Positions 19,321 through 30,356 of a stretch of 64,000 bases of DNA are shown one piece after another. The notes beneath the pieces are model-generated. The model saw nothing but the letters and a program-made list of their open reading frames with translations, was not told the origin of the DNA and made no database searches. Source of the DNA: Lachnospiraceae bacterium (GTDB lineage: Bacteria > Bacillota > Clostridia > Lachnospirales > Lachnospiraceae); assembly GCA_021628825.1 (NCBI GenBank), contig JAJXRY010000001.1, positions 1,364,001-1,428,000 on the forward strand. The letters are read 5' to 3'. The number at the start of each line of letters is the position of its first letter. The stretch's first letter is position 1. A program made the translations under genes and the position numbers.

Positions 19321-20562
19321 ATGCCAAAGGTTACCCCTTTTCAGAGTGTCCGTCCGAAGCCTGCACTTGCAGACCGGATTGCAGCACTGCCCTATGATGT
19401 ATACAACCGGAAAGAAGCCTGTGAGGAAATCGGTAAAGAGCCTCTTTCCTTTTTAAAAATTGACCGTGCCGAGACCCAGTTTGACGATTCGGTCGATACT
19501 TATGATGACTGTGTTTATGAAAAAGCCAGGGAAACCCTGGAAGAAATGATTGCAGACGGCTCTTTTCTGATAGAAGCCAAACCCTGCTTCTATATTTATG
19601 AGCTTACGATGAACGACCGCTCCCAGACCGGTATTGTGGCCTGCTCCTCCATTGATGACTATGTGAACGGCATCATTAAGAAGCACGAGAACACCCGGGA
19701 AGAAAAGGAAATCGACCGCATCAACCACGTAGACCGCACGAATGCACAGACCGGTCCGATTTTCTTAGTGTACCGTTCCGTGGATGCCATCAATCAGATT
19801 GTGGAGACAGAAAAGAAAAGGACGCCCGTATATAACTTTACTTCTCCGGACGGCATTACACACCGTATCTGGGTAATTTCTGACGATAGTATCATTAAAG
19901 AACTGGAAGAAGCTTTCGCCGCCATTCCTTCCACTTATATTGCAGATGGTCATCACCGCTGTGCCTCTGCTGTAAAGGTTGGCTTAAAACGCCGTAAGGA
20001 GCATCCCGGCTACACCGGTGACGAGGAATTCAACCGTTTCCTTTCCGTGCTTTTCCCGGATGACCAGCTTTACATCATGCCCTATAACCGCGTGGTAAAG
20101 GATCTGGCCGGTATGACAAAGGAAGCCTTTTTAGAAGCTGTAAGGAATGCCGGATTTACGGTTTCCTACCTTGGCAAAACACCGTTTGCCCCGGAAGAAA
20201 AAGGCACCTTCGGTATGTACTTAAGTGATGGCTGGTACAAGCTTACCGCAGACAAACGTTTACTTGTGGAGGCTCCGGTAGAAGGATTAGATGTTTCGAT
20301 TTTGCAGAATAACCTGCTTGGACCGGTTCTTCAGATTGCAGATCCCAGAACGGACCACCGCATCGACTTCGTTGGAGGAATCCGCGGACTTTCCGAACTG
20401 GAAAAGCGTGTTGCTGAGGACTGCACCGTTGCGTTCTCCATGTATGCAACCTCCATTCAGGAGCTGCTCGATGTTGCGGATGCCGGCCTTTTGATGCCGC
20501 CGAAGTCCACCTGGTTCGAGCCAAAACTCCGCAGCGGATTGTTTATTCATCAGCTCGATTAA
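19321..20562 (+). CDS. DUF1015 family protein
   Basis: 413 residues, intact, the usual length. The most conserved part is IADGHHRCASAVK near residue 205, with FLSVLFPDDQLYIMPYNRVV next to it. Many Clostridia carry it near serine or phosphoserine genes; here it is monocistronic with a strong promoter and terminator, so context gives no further hint. Reaction not assigned. Confidence 0.85.
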   Translation: MPKVTPFQSVRPKPALADRIAALPYDVYNRKEACEEIGKEPLSFLKIDRAETQFDDSVDTYDDCVYEKARETLEEMIADGSFLIEAKPCFYIYELTMNDRSQTGIVACSSIDDYVNGIIKKHENTREEKEIDRINHVDRTNAQTGPIFLVYRSVDAINQIVETEKKRTPVYNFTSPDGITHRIWVISDDSIIKELEEAFAAIPSTYIADGHHRCASAVKVGLKRRKEHPGYTGDEEFNRFLSVLFPDDQLYIMPYNRVVKDLAGMTKEAFLEAVRNAGFTVSYLGKTPFAPEEKGTFGMYLSDGWYKLTADKRLLVEAPVEGLDVSILQNNLLGPVLQIADPRTDHRIDFVGGIRGLSELEKRVAEDCTVAFSMYATSIQELLDVADAGLLMPPKSTWFEPKLRSGLFIHQLD

Positions 20563-20632
20563 TTCTTAAAACTTCTTATTCTTAGAAACTGCTTATTTTT
20601 TTAGAAACTACCTATATTAAAGAAATACTTAT

Positions 20633-20664
20633 GGCGGAGGCTGCCGCAGCCCCCCGCCCTTTTA
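20633..20664 (+). terminator. Terminator after the DUF1015 gene
   Basis: GC-rich stem (GGCGG with GGCTG-CCG-CAGCC inside, and CCGCC) followed by CTTTTATT. It touches the end of the convergent Mrr-like gene. Confidence 0.75.
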
Positions 20665-21137
20665 TTCTTCCTCCATCATGCTCTCTAAATATCCACCATC
20701 CCACAGCAGAATTTTGAGTTTCTTCGCTGCCTCGACAGCCGGAGTGGTGAAGTACTGGTTCGTCAGTACCGCTCCCACCATACGATCATAATAATCCCGT
20801 CCGGCATAAGCCTCCTGCACCGCTTTCACGCCGACCGGCCCATCGTACCGCTTGCACTGGATGGCATAGGTGACACCATCCTTTTCCGCAAGAATGTCCA
20901 CCCCATAGTCTCCGCTTCCTTTTGTGACCTCCACCTCTTCAAAGCCACGTTTTTTTCCAGAAGATCGGCACAGAAATATTCAAATTCGTGCCCTTCCATT
21001 TCATCGTAGCTCCGCGTCTTCGGTCTTCTTCTACGTAGGAGAAAGAAAATCAGAAGTACGAGAACCACCAGCAGAACAGCTGCAAGGATCATGGTAAAAA
21101 TCTGTGAACGCTCCACGCTTTCTATCAACTGCATCAT
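20662..21137 (-). CDS. Membrane-anchored Mrr-like nuclease-fold protein, frameshifted
   Basis: 157 residues after repair. An N-terminal membrane helix (LAAVLLVVLVLLIFFLL) and a basic stretch are followed by an Mrr_cat-type PD-(D/E)xK domain: FEYFCADLL, the D of GDYGVDILA and the QCK of YAIQCKRYDG, then AVQEAYAGRDYY. Seven A in place of five (plus-strand T at 20950-20956) splits it. Single-helix Mrr-like proteins are widespread in Firmicutes and may handle DNA at the membrane; there is no methylase here, so a restriction role is not suggested. Confidence 0.82.
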
Positions 21138-21188
21138 TTCTTTTTATTTATTCCTCTCTTAACTGTTCCGTCCTTCCTCTCATTTCCT

Positions 21189-21989
21189 CTATGCCTTAAA
21201 CAGGGTTCCGACCTCTTTGCCCTCAAGAATACGGATGACATTGACAGGATCGTCCCCGTTTGCAATCACCATATCGGTTCCGGCTTCATTCGCAATTTCT
21301 GCGGCTGCAAGCTTCGTTGTCATGCCGCCTGTGCCGAACGCGGTGTCCGGTCCTTTGGCACAGGAAAGCAGTTCATCATCAATTTTTTCCACACAGCTGA
21401 TAAACCGGGCGTCCGGATTGCTTCTTGGATCATCGGTATAAAGCCCGTCAATATCAGATAGCAGAATCAGCAGATCGGCTCCTATCATTTTGGCAACAAG
21501 TGCGGACAGGGTATCATTATCCCCAAAATTCCCATCCAGAATCTGATCTGTGGAAACCACATCGTTTTCATTCACAATTGGAATCACTCCCATGGTAAGC
21601 AGCTCCTGTATGGTATTAACTGCGTTAATCCGGCTGATTCCGTTCGTAACCACGTTCTTTGTAACCAGAATCTGGGCAATAGTCTGATTATATTCTGCAA
21701 AAAGCTTCTGATAAATCATCATCAGCCTCGCCTGTCCAACTGCTGCACAAGCCTGTTTCATCGGCAGGGTGGAGGGCTTCCCCTGAATACCGAGTGCCTT
21801 TCTTCCGGCTCCGATTGCTCCGGAAGACACAATGATAAGCTCCTTGTTCTGATTATGAATATCAGTAAGAATCCTCACGAATTTTTCAAGCTTTACCAGA
21901 TTTAAGTGTCCGGTATCCGTGTGCGTGATTGTAGATGTTCCAATCTTGATCACAACCCTCTGTTTATCCTGTAAATATGCTCTGTTCAT
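21189..21989 (-). CDS. proB: Glutamate 5-kinase, short form
   Basis: First step of proline synthesis, ATP + glutamate to glutamyl phosphate. 266 residues: amino-acid-kinase fold with VVIKIGTSTI, VSSGAIGAGRKALG, NENDVVST and the nucleotide loop GTGGMTTKLAAAEIA. The C-terminal PUA domain of the enteric enzyme is missing, which is common in this group. Start at 21989 chosen because GGAGG lies a few bases upstream; the frame is open 11 codons further. proA is not adjacent. Confidence 0.95.
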   Translation of the reverse strand: MNRAYLQDKQRVVIKIGTSTITHTDTGHLNLVKLEKFVRILTDIHNQNKELIIVSSGAIGAGRKALGIQGKPSTLPMKQACAAVGQARLMMIYQKLFAEYNQTIAQILVTKNVVTNGISRINAVNTIQELLTMGVIPIVNENDVVSTDQILDGNFGDNDTLSALVAKMIGADLLILLSDIDGLYTDDPRSNPDARFISCVEKIDDELLSCAKGPDTAFGTGGMTTKLAAAEIANEAGTDMVIANGDDPVNVIRILEGKEVGTLFKA

Positions 21990-22167
21990 CTCATCCTCCA
22001 AACCGGCAAAACAAATGTCCAAGCTTCAGCCGGTTTATTCTCATTGTTTTATAAATCCAACACGACTATCATATCATATAGCCATATGATTTCAAATAAA
22101 AACCTTGCTTTTTTACCTCTTTTTATATCATCATAGACCATATATACTATGAAATAGGAGCATCAAC

Positions 22168-23029
22168 ATGTGGATTGCAGATCATTGGAAAGATTATGAA
22201 GTAATAGATACCTCCTGTGGGGAAAAGCTGGAGCGCTGGGGCAGATACATTCTCCTTCGTCCGGATCCGCAGGTCATCTGGGAAACCGAAAAAAACCGTT
22301 CCTGAATGGAACCACTTAAACGGACATTATCACCGCAGCTCCAAGGGCGGCGGTGAATGGGAATTTTTTAAGCTACCGGAAGAATGGACCATCTCTTACC
22401 GCGAACTGAATTTCCGGTTAAAGCCGTTCAGCTTCAAGCACACCGGTCTTTTCCCGGAGCAGGCGGTCAATTGGGACTGGTGCAGTGAACGCATCAGGGA
22501 GGCAGGACGTCCTGTGAAGGTGTTGAATCTCTTTGCCTATACCGGTGGTGCTACCCTCGCGGCTGCAAGTGCCGGAGCGAGCGTTACCCATGTTGACGCT
22601 TCAAAGGGCATGGTCACCTGGGCAAAGGAAAATGCGGCAGCTTCCCACTTAGAGGATGCCCCGGTCCGATGGCTGGTGGATGACTGCGTAAAGTTCGTAG
22701 AGCGTGAGATCCGCCGTGGCAACAAATACGATGGAATCATTATGGATCCTCCCTCCTATGGACGTGGTCCCAAGGGAGAAATCTGGAAGATTGAGGAAAG
22801 CATTTATCCCTTCGTGGAACTGGCCTCCCAACTCTTAAGCGATGACGCCCTGTTTTTCCTCATTAATTCCTATACCACAGGCCTCCAGCCTGCCGTATTA
22901 AGCTATATGTTAAGCACCGTTATCCGGAAAAAGCGTGGCGGTGAGGTGCAGTCCTCCGAAATCGGACTGCCGGTTTCTTCCAACGGACTGGTGCTTCCCT
23001 GCGGAGCCACCGGCCGGTGGTTTACCTAG
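22168..23029 (+). CDS. Class I SAM-dependent methyltransferase, RlmI/RlmK-like, one-base frameshift
   Basis: 286 residues after repair from MWIADHWKDYEVIDTS. SAM motif VLNLFAYTGGATLAAASAGA, then THVDASKGMV, and the catalytic-type motif MDPPSYGRGPKGEIW, typical of rRNA methyltransferases that act on base carbons or nitrogens. Seven A where six fit (near 22289-22295) closes the frame after ETEKNRS. The start has AATAGGAG upstream. No PUA domain at the N-terminus. The target base cannot be predicted. Confidence 0.83.
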
Positions 23030-23039
23030 ATTCCACGCT

Positions 23040-23067
23040 TTGCTTTTCCGGACGGATAGTGTATACT
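23040..23067 (+). promoter_or_regulatory. Possible trpS promoter
   Basis: TTGCTT (23040-23045), 16-base spacer, TATACT (23062-23067). Only about 70 bases of leader remain before trpS, too short for a T-box. Confidence 0.4.
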
Positions 23068-23139
23068 ATAAGAAGCGCTTCTAAGCGCCATAAAATTTGT
23101 CAAAAATGAATGGAAGATCATAGAAACGAGGTAAAAACA

Positions 23140-24228
23140 ATGCCAAAGATTATTTTAACAGGAGACCGTCCTACCGGAAGACTTCATGTCGGTCATTATG
23201 TAGGCTCTCTCCGCAGACGTGTCGAGTTGCAGAACTCCGGTAACTATGACAGCATTTACATTATGATTGCAGATGCACAGGCACTCACCGATAATGCCGA
23301 GAACCCGGAGAAGGTTCGTCAGAACATTATTGAAGTTGCGCTTGATTATTTATCCTGTGGTCTCGATCCTGAGAAATCCACACTGTTCATCCAGTCACAG
23401 ATTCCGGAGCTTTGTGAGCTGTCCTTCTATTATATGAACCTGGTTACGGTATCCAGACTGCAGCGTAATCCTACCGTAAAGTCCGAAATCCAGATGCGTA
23501 ATTTCGAAGCCAGCATTCCGGTCGGATTCTTTACCTATCCGATCAGCCAGGCTGCCGATATCACCGCATTCAAGGCAACCACCGTTCCGGTTGGTGAGGA
23601 CCAGCTTCCGATGCTCGAGCAGACAAAGGAAATCGTCCGCAAGTTCAACGCCGTTTACGGAGAAACCTTAGTTGAGCCGGAAATCCTTTTACCGGATAAC
23701 AAGGCCTGTCTGCGTCTTCCGGGTACAGACGGCAAGGCCAAGATGAGCAAGTCCCTTGGCAACTGCATTTACCTTTCCGATACCGAAGAGGAAGTCCGCA
23801 AGAAAATCATGTCCATGTACACCGATCCTACCCATTTACAGGTTTCTGATCCCGGACATCTTGAGGGCAATACGGTATTTACTTATCTGGATGCTTTCTG
23901 CCATGATGAACAGTTCGCAGAATACCTTCCGGAGTATGCGAATTTGGATGAATTAAAGGAACATTATCAGAGAGGCGGCTTAGGCGACGTGAAAGTGAAG
24001 AAGTTCCTGAACAACGTTCTTCAGGAAGAACTGGCGCCGATCCGTGCACGCCGTAAAGAATGGGAAAAGGACATCCCTGCTGTTTATGAAATTCTTCACA
24101 AGGGCTCCATTGAAGCAGAAAAGGTAGCCGCACAGACACTTGCTGATGTAAAGAATTCCATGAAGATCAACTACTTTGAAGATCATGCCCTGATCACAGA
24201 ACAAGCAGAACGCTTCAAAGCCGAATAG
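23140..24228 (+). CDS. trpS: Tryptophan-tRNA ligase
   Basis: 362 residues. Class I synthetase: the HIGH-type sequence [10 protein letters not shown] near residue 15 and the KMSKS-type AKMSKSLG near residue 195; the substrate-binding part [14 protein letters not shown] is normal. The frame is open ten codons further upstream, but the ATG at 23140 follows ACGAGG and gives the common [13 protein letters not shown] start. Intact. Followed after 26 bases by the DUF5721 gene. Confidence 0.97.
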   Translation: MPKIILTGDRPTGRLHVGHYVGSLRRRVELQNSGNYDSIYIMIADAQALTDNAENPEKVRQNIIEVALDYLSCGLDPEKSTLFIQSQIPELCELSFYYMNLVTVSRLQRNPTVKSEIQMRNFEASIPVGFFTYPISQAADITAFKATTVPVGEDQLPMLEQTKEIVRKFNAVYGETLVEPEILLPDNKACLRLPGTDGKAKMSKSLGNCIYLSDTEEEVRKKIMSMYTDPTHLQVSDPGHLEGNTVFTYLDAFCHDEQFAEYLPEYANLDELKEHYQRGGLGDVKVKKFLNNVLQEELAPIRARRKEWEKDIPAVYEILHKGSIEAEKVAAQTLADVKNSMKINYFEDHALITEQAERFKAE

Positions 24229-24254
24229 TTCCAATACGATATGACGAGGTATCT

Positions 24255-24770
24255 GTGAAAGCACTGAAAATTACCGAAACCAAAAACTTTATGGGAATTT
24301 TATTAAAATCCGACTGCTTTGAGGATTTTTTACTGGCGGAAGCTTCCATTACGACGTATAACACCTTCACCATTGACGGACATATTGTTCCCGCCTTTTA
24401 CAAGGGAGATGTGAATACGCCGGATGAGGAAGCTTCCTATCAGTTTTCCTGCTGGAAGGACTTACAGGAGCTTTGTTTTCAGTTCATCCGTGGAAAGAGG
24501 ACTCCTGTGCGCTTCCATTTTACACTCTATCTGAAACCGGATAAGATCAAAGCACTCTTTGCTTCCGAACGCTTTAACAAAGAGCATGACGCACTCCCGG
24601 AAGAGCTTGACCAGCTTGTCTTAAACATCAAATATCAGGAGGGCATTCTTACGCTCATTACTGCGGTATCCTATCACAGCTTTGTCATGGATAAATCAGC
24701 GGAAAAGCTCTGGGATCAATATATGATTCAGTTCCTTGAATCAAAAAAGATCTTTTTTGACTCTGAATAA
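24255..24770 (+). CDS. DUF5721 family protein
   Basis: 171 residues, starting MKALKITETKNFMGILL, with FLLAEASITTYNTFTIDG, the family hallmark. Soluble, no signal peptide. Intact. Known mainly from Lachnospiraceae; no function is established. Short gaps suggest co-transcription with trpS and the DUF3048 gene. Confidence 0.8.
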   Translation: MKALKITETKNFMGILLKSDCFEDFLLAEASITTYNTFTIDGHIVPAFYKGDVNTPDEEASYQFSCWKDLQELCFQFIRGKRTPVRFHFTLYLKPDKIKALFASERFNKEHDALPEELDQLVLNIKYQEGILTLITAVSYHSFVMDKSAEKLWDQYMIQFLESKKIFFDSE

Positions 24771-24796
24771 CTACTTTTTAAGAAAGGAGATTTCCA

Positions 24797-25867
24797 ATGA
24801 AAACAGCTACCCTGAAACGAATCATTGCCTCTGTCACGGCCTTTACAATCTGTTCACTCGGTATTTTCATCACACCCTGGCTTGGAATAGGCGGCACAGA
24901 TGCCCATGCTGACGGAGAAGTTCACAGCGTCTACACCAATGAGCTTATTCCTGCATCCCAGGCATCCCAGCGGCCAATCGCCGTCATGATGCCAACCGAT
25001 AAAGCCTGCCAGCCTTCCTATGGCATCAGCCGTGCCAAGGTTCTTTATGAAATCATGGAGGAAGGCAATATTTCCAGACAGCTTGCCATTATTGACAACT
25101 GGCAGGATCTTCAGCGGATCGGCAACATCCGCAGTTGTCGTGATTACTACATCAGTATTGCTACCGAATGGGATCCGATTCTGATACACTTTGGTGGTGT
25201 CTACTATATGAAGGACCGCATCACAGCCCCGGATATCAACAATTTATCCGGTACAAGTGAATATGGCACCGGTGGTGACCGCCCCGGTTCCGGTCAGTTC
25301 TATCGTACCTCAGACCGGAAAGCACCACACAATGCCTACATCAGTGCTTCCGGCATTCAGACAGCCTGTGCAAGTCTTGGATATTCCCAGACTACCCGTC
25401 AGGAATACTACAACGCCAGCCATTTCAATTTTGCTTGCGGAGTAAACTCTCTGGAACAGTATGCATCTGCAATCCCAGGAAATGTGATTGATCTGTCCAA
25501 GATCTTTCCCTATACCAAGAGCTATTTCACCTATGATGCAGCTTCCGGCCAGTATTTGAAAAACATTCACGGTGCTGCACAGGTAGATGGCATGAATGGT
25601 GAGCAGCTGACTTTTTCCAATGTGATTATTCAGAATACCAACTGGTCCAAGCGGGATGCAAAAGGTTATCTGGCTTTCCAGACAATTGATTCTACAAGTG
25701 ACGGCTATTATTTTACCAAGGGTCGTGGTATCCACATTACCTGGGAGAAGACATCAGACTATTCTCCGACGAAATATTACGATGATAACGGAAATGAAAT
25801 CCAGCTCAATGAAGGAAAAACCTATATTGCCATCGCCCAAAAGGATCGGACTTTATTATATTCCTGA
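24797..25867 (+). CDS. Secreted DUF3048 (YerB-like) protein
   Basis: 356 residues with a signal peptide (positive start, hydrophobic VTAFTICSLGIFI, cleavage probably after AHA near residue 38; no lipobox). The body has the DUF3048 pattern: RPIAVMMPTDKACQPSYGIS, ALYEIM-like VLYEIMEEGNISRQLAI, IGNIRSCRDYYI and a C-terminal domain ending in KTYIAIAQKD. AAGAAAGGAG precedes the start. Outer-envelope role unknown. Intact. Confidence 0.88.
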   Translation: MKTATLKRIIASVTAFTICSLGIFITPWLGIGGTDAHADGEVHSVYTNELIPASQASQRPIAVMMPTDKACQPSYGISRAKVLYEIMEEGNISRQLAIIDNWQDLQRIGNIRSCRDYYISIATEWDPILIHFGGVYYMKDRITAPDINNLSGTSEYGTGGDRPGSGQFYRTSDRKAPHNAYISASGIQTACASLGYSQTTRQEYYNASHFNFACGVNSLEQYASAIPGNVIDLSKIFPYTKSYFTYDAASGQYLKNIHGAAQVDGMNGEQLTFSNVIIQNTNWSKRDAKGYLAFQTIDSTSDGYYFTKGRGIHITWEKTSDYSPTKYYDDNGNEIQLNEGKTYIAIAQKDRTLLYS

Positions 25868-25874
25868 CCACTGT

Positions 25875-26214
25875 TTAATGATTAAATTCTCCCATGACGG
25901 ACAGATCAATCGCGCTTCCATCAATTAACGTCTCCCGCGCATTCTGCTGTCCGTCATCGGTAGAAGGAATCGTACCGTCCAACTGTCCCAGCACGCTTTC
26001 TGCCCGTAATTGCAAAACCGTCCATAACGTCTCCTTTGCTTCCTCATTCTCGCAGTTCACAACAAGAATGTATGCGTTCTCCACATTTTTTTCTGTCTTG
26101 TCTGGTGTGCGGATCCGGCTTCATCACCGCACGAAGCCGCTGCCGTAACGATAAATACTGCGCATAAGTTATGTGGTATTTGTTCTCATGCCGGTACTGC
26201 TTGATCTCCTCCAT
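25875..26214 (-). pseudogene. Chimeric remnant: start of a VTC polyphosphate polymerase-type gene joined to the end of a CotH-type gene
   Basis: A good ribosome binding site (GGGAG) and MEEIKQYRHENKYHITYAQY match the beginning of VTC-domain proteins, which normally run to about 240 residues. After about 45 residues (KPDPHTRQD) the sequence leaves the family. The last part, LQLRAESVLGQLDGTIPST with DGQ and a serine/aspartate-rich end IDLSVMGEF, resembles the C-terminal tail of CotH-type proteins, often encoded next to VTC and DUF4956 genes in Lachnospiraceae. A run error (seven A for six near 26089-26095) lies close to the junction. 112 residues after repair. An internal deletion of a VTC-DUF4956-CotH locus explains this best. 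Confidence 0.55.
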
Positions 26215-26339
26215 GTAAATTCTCCCTTCCCTTTCTCTCTCCTTGTCCCTCTCACTAAATTCATGCTGCGTCTTCGACTTGCATTCATTAAGTGTTCCGG
26301 ACTCAAATAAAGAGTTCACAGTTTTTTCACTTTTCCCCC

Positions 26340-27519
26340 TTAGTCTGCATCCTTCAGCTTGGAATACAGTACTACCGCATCTCCTTCTTTAATATAGGTA
26401 AGTCCATTGGGAATAATCGTCCTGTTCTTACGCCGGATCATGACGATCAGCTCCTGACGGGAAATATCCAGATCCTTGATCTGCTTACCAACCCATTCAT
26501 TTTCCTGTTTCACAATGATTTCTTTTCAGATTGATATATTCCTCACCGTTATAATGCTTTTGCTCCGATGACAAGTGTGTCATTTTCCATCAGAACCGTA
26601 TCACCGTTCGGAACCAGGGCCTCTCCGTTCCGGATAATCATAACCAGAATAATCTGCGGTGGAAAAGCAACCTCTTTTACCTTTTTCCGGCACCATGAAT
26701 GTCCCTGCGGGATCACGGAGGTGACAAATTTTAATTCATGTTCTTCGGAATGAAATGCCAGCATACGCAACTTCGTGTACTGCTCCACGAAACCTGCGGA
26801 AATAATACCGGTTGGAATCGCAACCATTCCGACACCTAGAAAGGAAATGACAATCGCCATGACTTTTCCCATCGTCGTCACCGGGTAGATGTCACCATAC
26901 CCCACCGTGAGAAGCGTTGAAACCGACCACCAAATTCCCGAAAACGCATTGGCGAACTGCTCCGGCTGCGCCTCATGCTCCAGACTGTACATGCACAGGG
27001 AAGCTGCCACCATGAAGATCAGGATCATGCAGATCGAAGAAATCAACTGATTTTTCTTATCATTTAAGACATTAATAATCACGTTAAAAGCATCATACTG
27101 CGCATTTACCCGAAACAGCCTGAAGATCCGGATCACACGGAACATTCTGAAGGCCACCGCTCCCATCGGAAACAAAATCGGCAGATAATAAGGAAAGAAC
27201 GTAAAGAAATCAATCAGTCCATACAGCGAAAAACACAAAGGCCAGTACCGCCTTCCAGTATGGCTTATTCGGATACAGCAAATCTGCCGTCCAGATACGC
27301 AATACATATTCCACTGTAAAAATAAGTATCGTGATGAATTCCAGCACATCCAATACATTGGCATAAGGCGCCGACTCATCGAAGGTCTGAAATAAGGTCA
27401 CGAACAGATTCAGTACAATGGTCACTACAATGAAAAATATCAAATGCACTGCTTATGAAATCCTTTGCGGTTTCCAATCTGAATAATATCAAAAAAACAC
27501 GTTTCTTAGTCTTATACAT
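26340..27519 (-). CDS. Voltage-gated-type potassium channel with C-terminal TrkA-C (RCK-like) domains, multiply frameshifted
   Basis: About 390 residues after repair. Six helices with an arginine-rich S4 (FRMFRVIRIFRLFRV), the pore helix and the selectivity filter TVGYGD, then a cytosolic part with two TrkA-C-like modules (EVAFPPQIILVMIIRNGEAL and DISRQELIVMIRRKNRTIIP). Six run errors, among them seven T for five at codon 8 and single extra bases near 27240, 27437, 27468, 26532 and 26555, split it into pieces; removing the seven surplus bases gives exactly 391 codons from ATG at 27519 to the stop at 26340. It lies 27 bases after the diguanylate cyclase. Confidence 0.85.
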
Positions 27520-27546
27520 ATCGATTAACTTCCCTCATTTCGAATT

Positions 27547-28673
27547 CTATCTCCCCTGCTTGCTTCTGACCTTATCTTCATACATCCGTTCGTCTGCCTC
27601 ACGGACAATCGTCTTTATCTGACTGCCAGGTCCTTCTGCCCAGCCGACAGCACTGGAGACCTTTAATCAACCATCCTCACGGTTTTTTTCTTCAACTGCT
27701 CCCGCACATTCCGGATGATTTCTTCCGGCTCTCCCGGAACCGGATTTTTCCACCAGCATGATAAATTCATCCCCGCCAACACGATATGCTCGTCTGCGTT
27801 CATTCGTCTGATCATTCAATTTGGAAGACACCGTTTCCAGTAAAACATCACCTGCAGCATGCCCGAACCGGTCATTGATCTGTTTCAGATTGTTTACATC
27901 CCAGAAAATAGCTGCTACCCAGGCTTTTTGCGGATAATACTGTTCGATCATTTCCTCATATTTATTTTTGTTGAACAGCCGGGTAGATACATCCATTTCC
28001 TTCCGGTAAGTTAGTTCTGCAATACGTGTGGCATCCTCCTGATTGCTGATAATGATATACCGGAGCATGACTACAAATACAAGCAGAGTAATCATCCTGG
28101 GAAACACACCGTAAACTACAATAACAAAATTGACATCGGCATTAAACGGAATCGGAATGACATCTCCTGTCATTCTACCCAGATACCACGCCCTCGTATG
28201 ATTGCTTACATAAAGCATATTCAGATCACAGATTCCATAGTAAAATCCCAACAGCATACTCACTAATATGGCGGTTCCGTCCGCAAAGTAAGAAAACCAT
28301 AATACTCTCCGTTCCCGGTACTGAATGGCAAATAACAAGGGCAGCACATAGACAAGTGTAGCGTGAAAGGTCAGGAATGTACCCACGATTCCTGTAATCA
28401 CGCAGATCATTGCAATAAACCAGTACTTCACCCATAACGCATCCATTTTATCCTTACGATAGATCACACGCATAAAAAAATACAAATCACTGCACAGATT
28501 ACAAAGGCAATGGTCATGGGCGCTTTATCCACAATAAAAACATTCGTAATGGTCAAAAGCCACACAAAGGTAAAACCCGCCAATATCCACAAAAAACCTT
28601 TCATTGTACAATGATTTGCATGAATTTCCTGCTTATGTAATTCCTCTTTATACTGTTCTTCAAATCGATCCAT
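27547..28673 (-). CDS. Membrane diguanylate cyclase (GGDEF), multiply frameshifted
   Basis: 373 residues after repair. N-terminal sensor part of about six helices (residues about 28-190), short linker, then a GGDEF domain with STRLFNKNKYEEMI, FWDVNNLKQINDRFGHAAGD and the active-site RVGGDEFIML. The C-terminal part after GGDEF is scrambled by a G run (GGG for GG), seven A for five, one missing T and one extra G (27662-27735); the repaired end reads ADERMYEDKVRSKQGR. A further seven T for five lies at 28475-28481. Makes cyclic di-GMP; the signal sensed is unknown. No EAL protein is nearby. Confidence 0.85.
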
Positions 28674-28774
28674 AACGCTCCCCCGCTTGTATGGTCTGCA
28701 TAAGAATAGTATATCATTCCTATTTCTACGCATCAACACACAGATTGGAATGTATGGGGAATTATCTACAAATT

Positions 28775-30311
28775 CTACTGCACCCTCCACAGCCAGCTAT
28801 CCACATTGTGATCTGCCTCCACGCTTATTTTACCTGCCAGATCCTGCAGATCAGTCTCAAAGAAATACAGAAGGGTATCATCATTTGCTGCCACTTCCAG
28901 AATTTCCCGGTCTGCAAGAATAAAAAGATTGCGGAGATCCTCCTTCACTTTGCAGGTAACACCATTTACACAAAGTATCCCCTCTTCACGCTGATAGGAG
29001 ATCTTCTGTCCATAAATCATTACGGAAAGGGCTGAAGCATCCTGTATATTCAACTGCAGCTCCAGTGCAGCATCCCTTACAGCCTCTTCCTCCCACTGTT
29101 CCAGTTCCTTCTCTTCCCGGACAGGAACGCGCTGCTCCTTCCATTCCCGGATCACCGACTGACGAAGAATGTATCCTTCTTCTCCCTTTACAAGTGTCAG
29201 CTCTCGCGGAATGCCCATCATCCCGGTATAATATTTCCCGGGGTTTTCTGTGCGCATCCAGTGCACCAGGACGACACGCCCCTGCAGATTGGAATAGGTC
29301 TGTCCGGCATATGGCAGCTCATTCTGGTAAGCCATGCGTCCTTCCGAAAGATTCGTGAAATGAAAGCCATCGAAATCTCCTGTGAAATATTCTCCCGATG
29401 CCGTAAACAGGATCCACTTTTCCCCTCCCTCTTCTGTAGGAACCGGGCGCAGATCCGGACATTCTCTGGCTGTAATAAAGGGAAGCTTCTGTGTCAGCTC
29501 CCAATGCTCAAGATCCTCAGAACGCAGAATAGCATAGACATGATTCTTTAAGTAAAGAGACATGATATACCCTTTACTCTCTTCATGCCAGTATACCTTG
29601 GGATCCCGATTGCCTTCGGTCATATTCGGTACAATCACGTCTCCTTTCTTATGAAGTGTTGCACCATGATCGGTACTGTAGGCAATTCTCTGAGTAAACT
29701 GTCCTCCTTCACTCCAGGGACTATCCGAGCTGCCGCCTGCCGATGTGTAGAAGAAGATCAGCGCATTCTCCGGTAATCCCAGCAGTCCCTTTTCATTACA
29801 AAGTCCGCTTCCGGAAAAGATCGTACCATCCTCATCCGGCAGAATCGCCATAGGACGGTGTTCCCAATGTAATAAATCCTTACTGACCGCATGTCCCCAG
29901 CTCATATTATCCCACTTTGTGCCGAAAGCATTATGCTGATAAAACAGATGATAAATTCCATCCTCAAAAACAAGTCCATTGGGATCATTCATCCAGCCGT
30001 TGACCGGTGTAAAATGCATCAGCGGATGCACCTGATCCGATTCCGTAGGATCGTCAGCCTGCTTAATTTGGGTATAAAATGCCTCCGGATAGTTTCCCTC
30101 CAGACGAATGGTTTTTCCCTATCCACGGTGTAACCGGAAGCGGAGCATAATAATCCACTGTTTCCCCCTCTTCCAACGGGAAAACACGATACTCTAAAAC
30201 CTTCTGTTCTTCCATATAGAAAGACAGGCGCTCAGCGTTTTCCTTAATTTTTACCGGAATCAATAAAAAGGGGTGCTCGATTTTTGTTTTATAACTGGTA
30301 TTCTTCTGCAC
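28775..30311 (-). CDS. Glycoside hydrolase family 32 (fructan/sucrose hydrolase), one-base frameshift
   Basis: 511 residues after repair. An N-terminal beta-sandwich-like part of about 100 residues precedes the five-bladed propeller. Catalytic triad: nucleophile D in WMNDPNG, transition-state stabilizer in NRDPKVYW, acid/base E in ECPDL. C-terminal beta-sandwich from about residue 390. One extra A (five for four) near 30113-30117 splits off the first 66 residues. No signal peptide, so it acts on imported oligosaccharides. It follows the GH172 gene by 45 bases. Confidence 0.9.
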
Positions 30312-30356
30312 GGTTTTCTCCTCATATCTTCTATTACTCTGTTGATTCTGCCTGGT

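Noticed and set aside
23030..23139. T-box riboswitch before trpS
   Set aside because: Only about 70 transcribed bases are available and no T-box sequence or specifier hairpin is visible.
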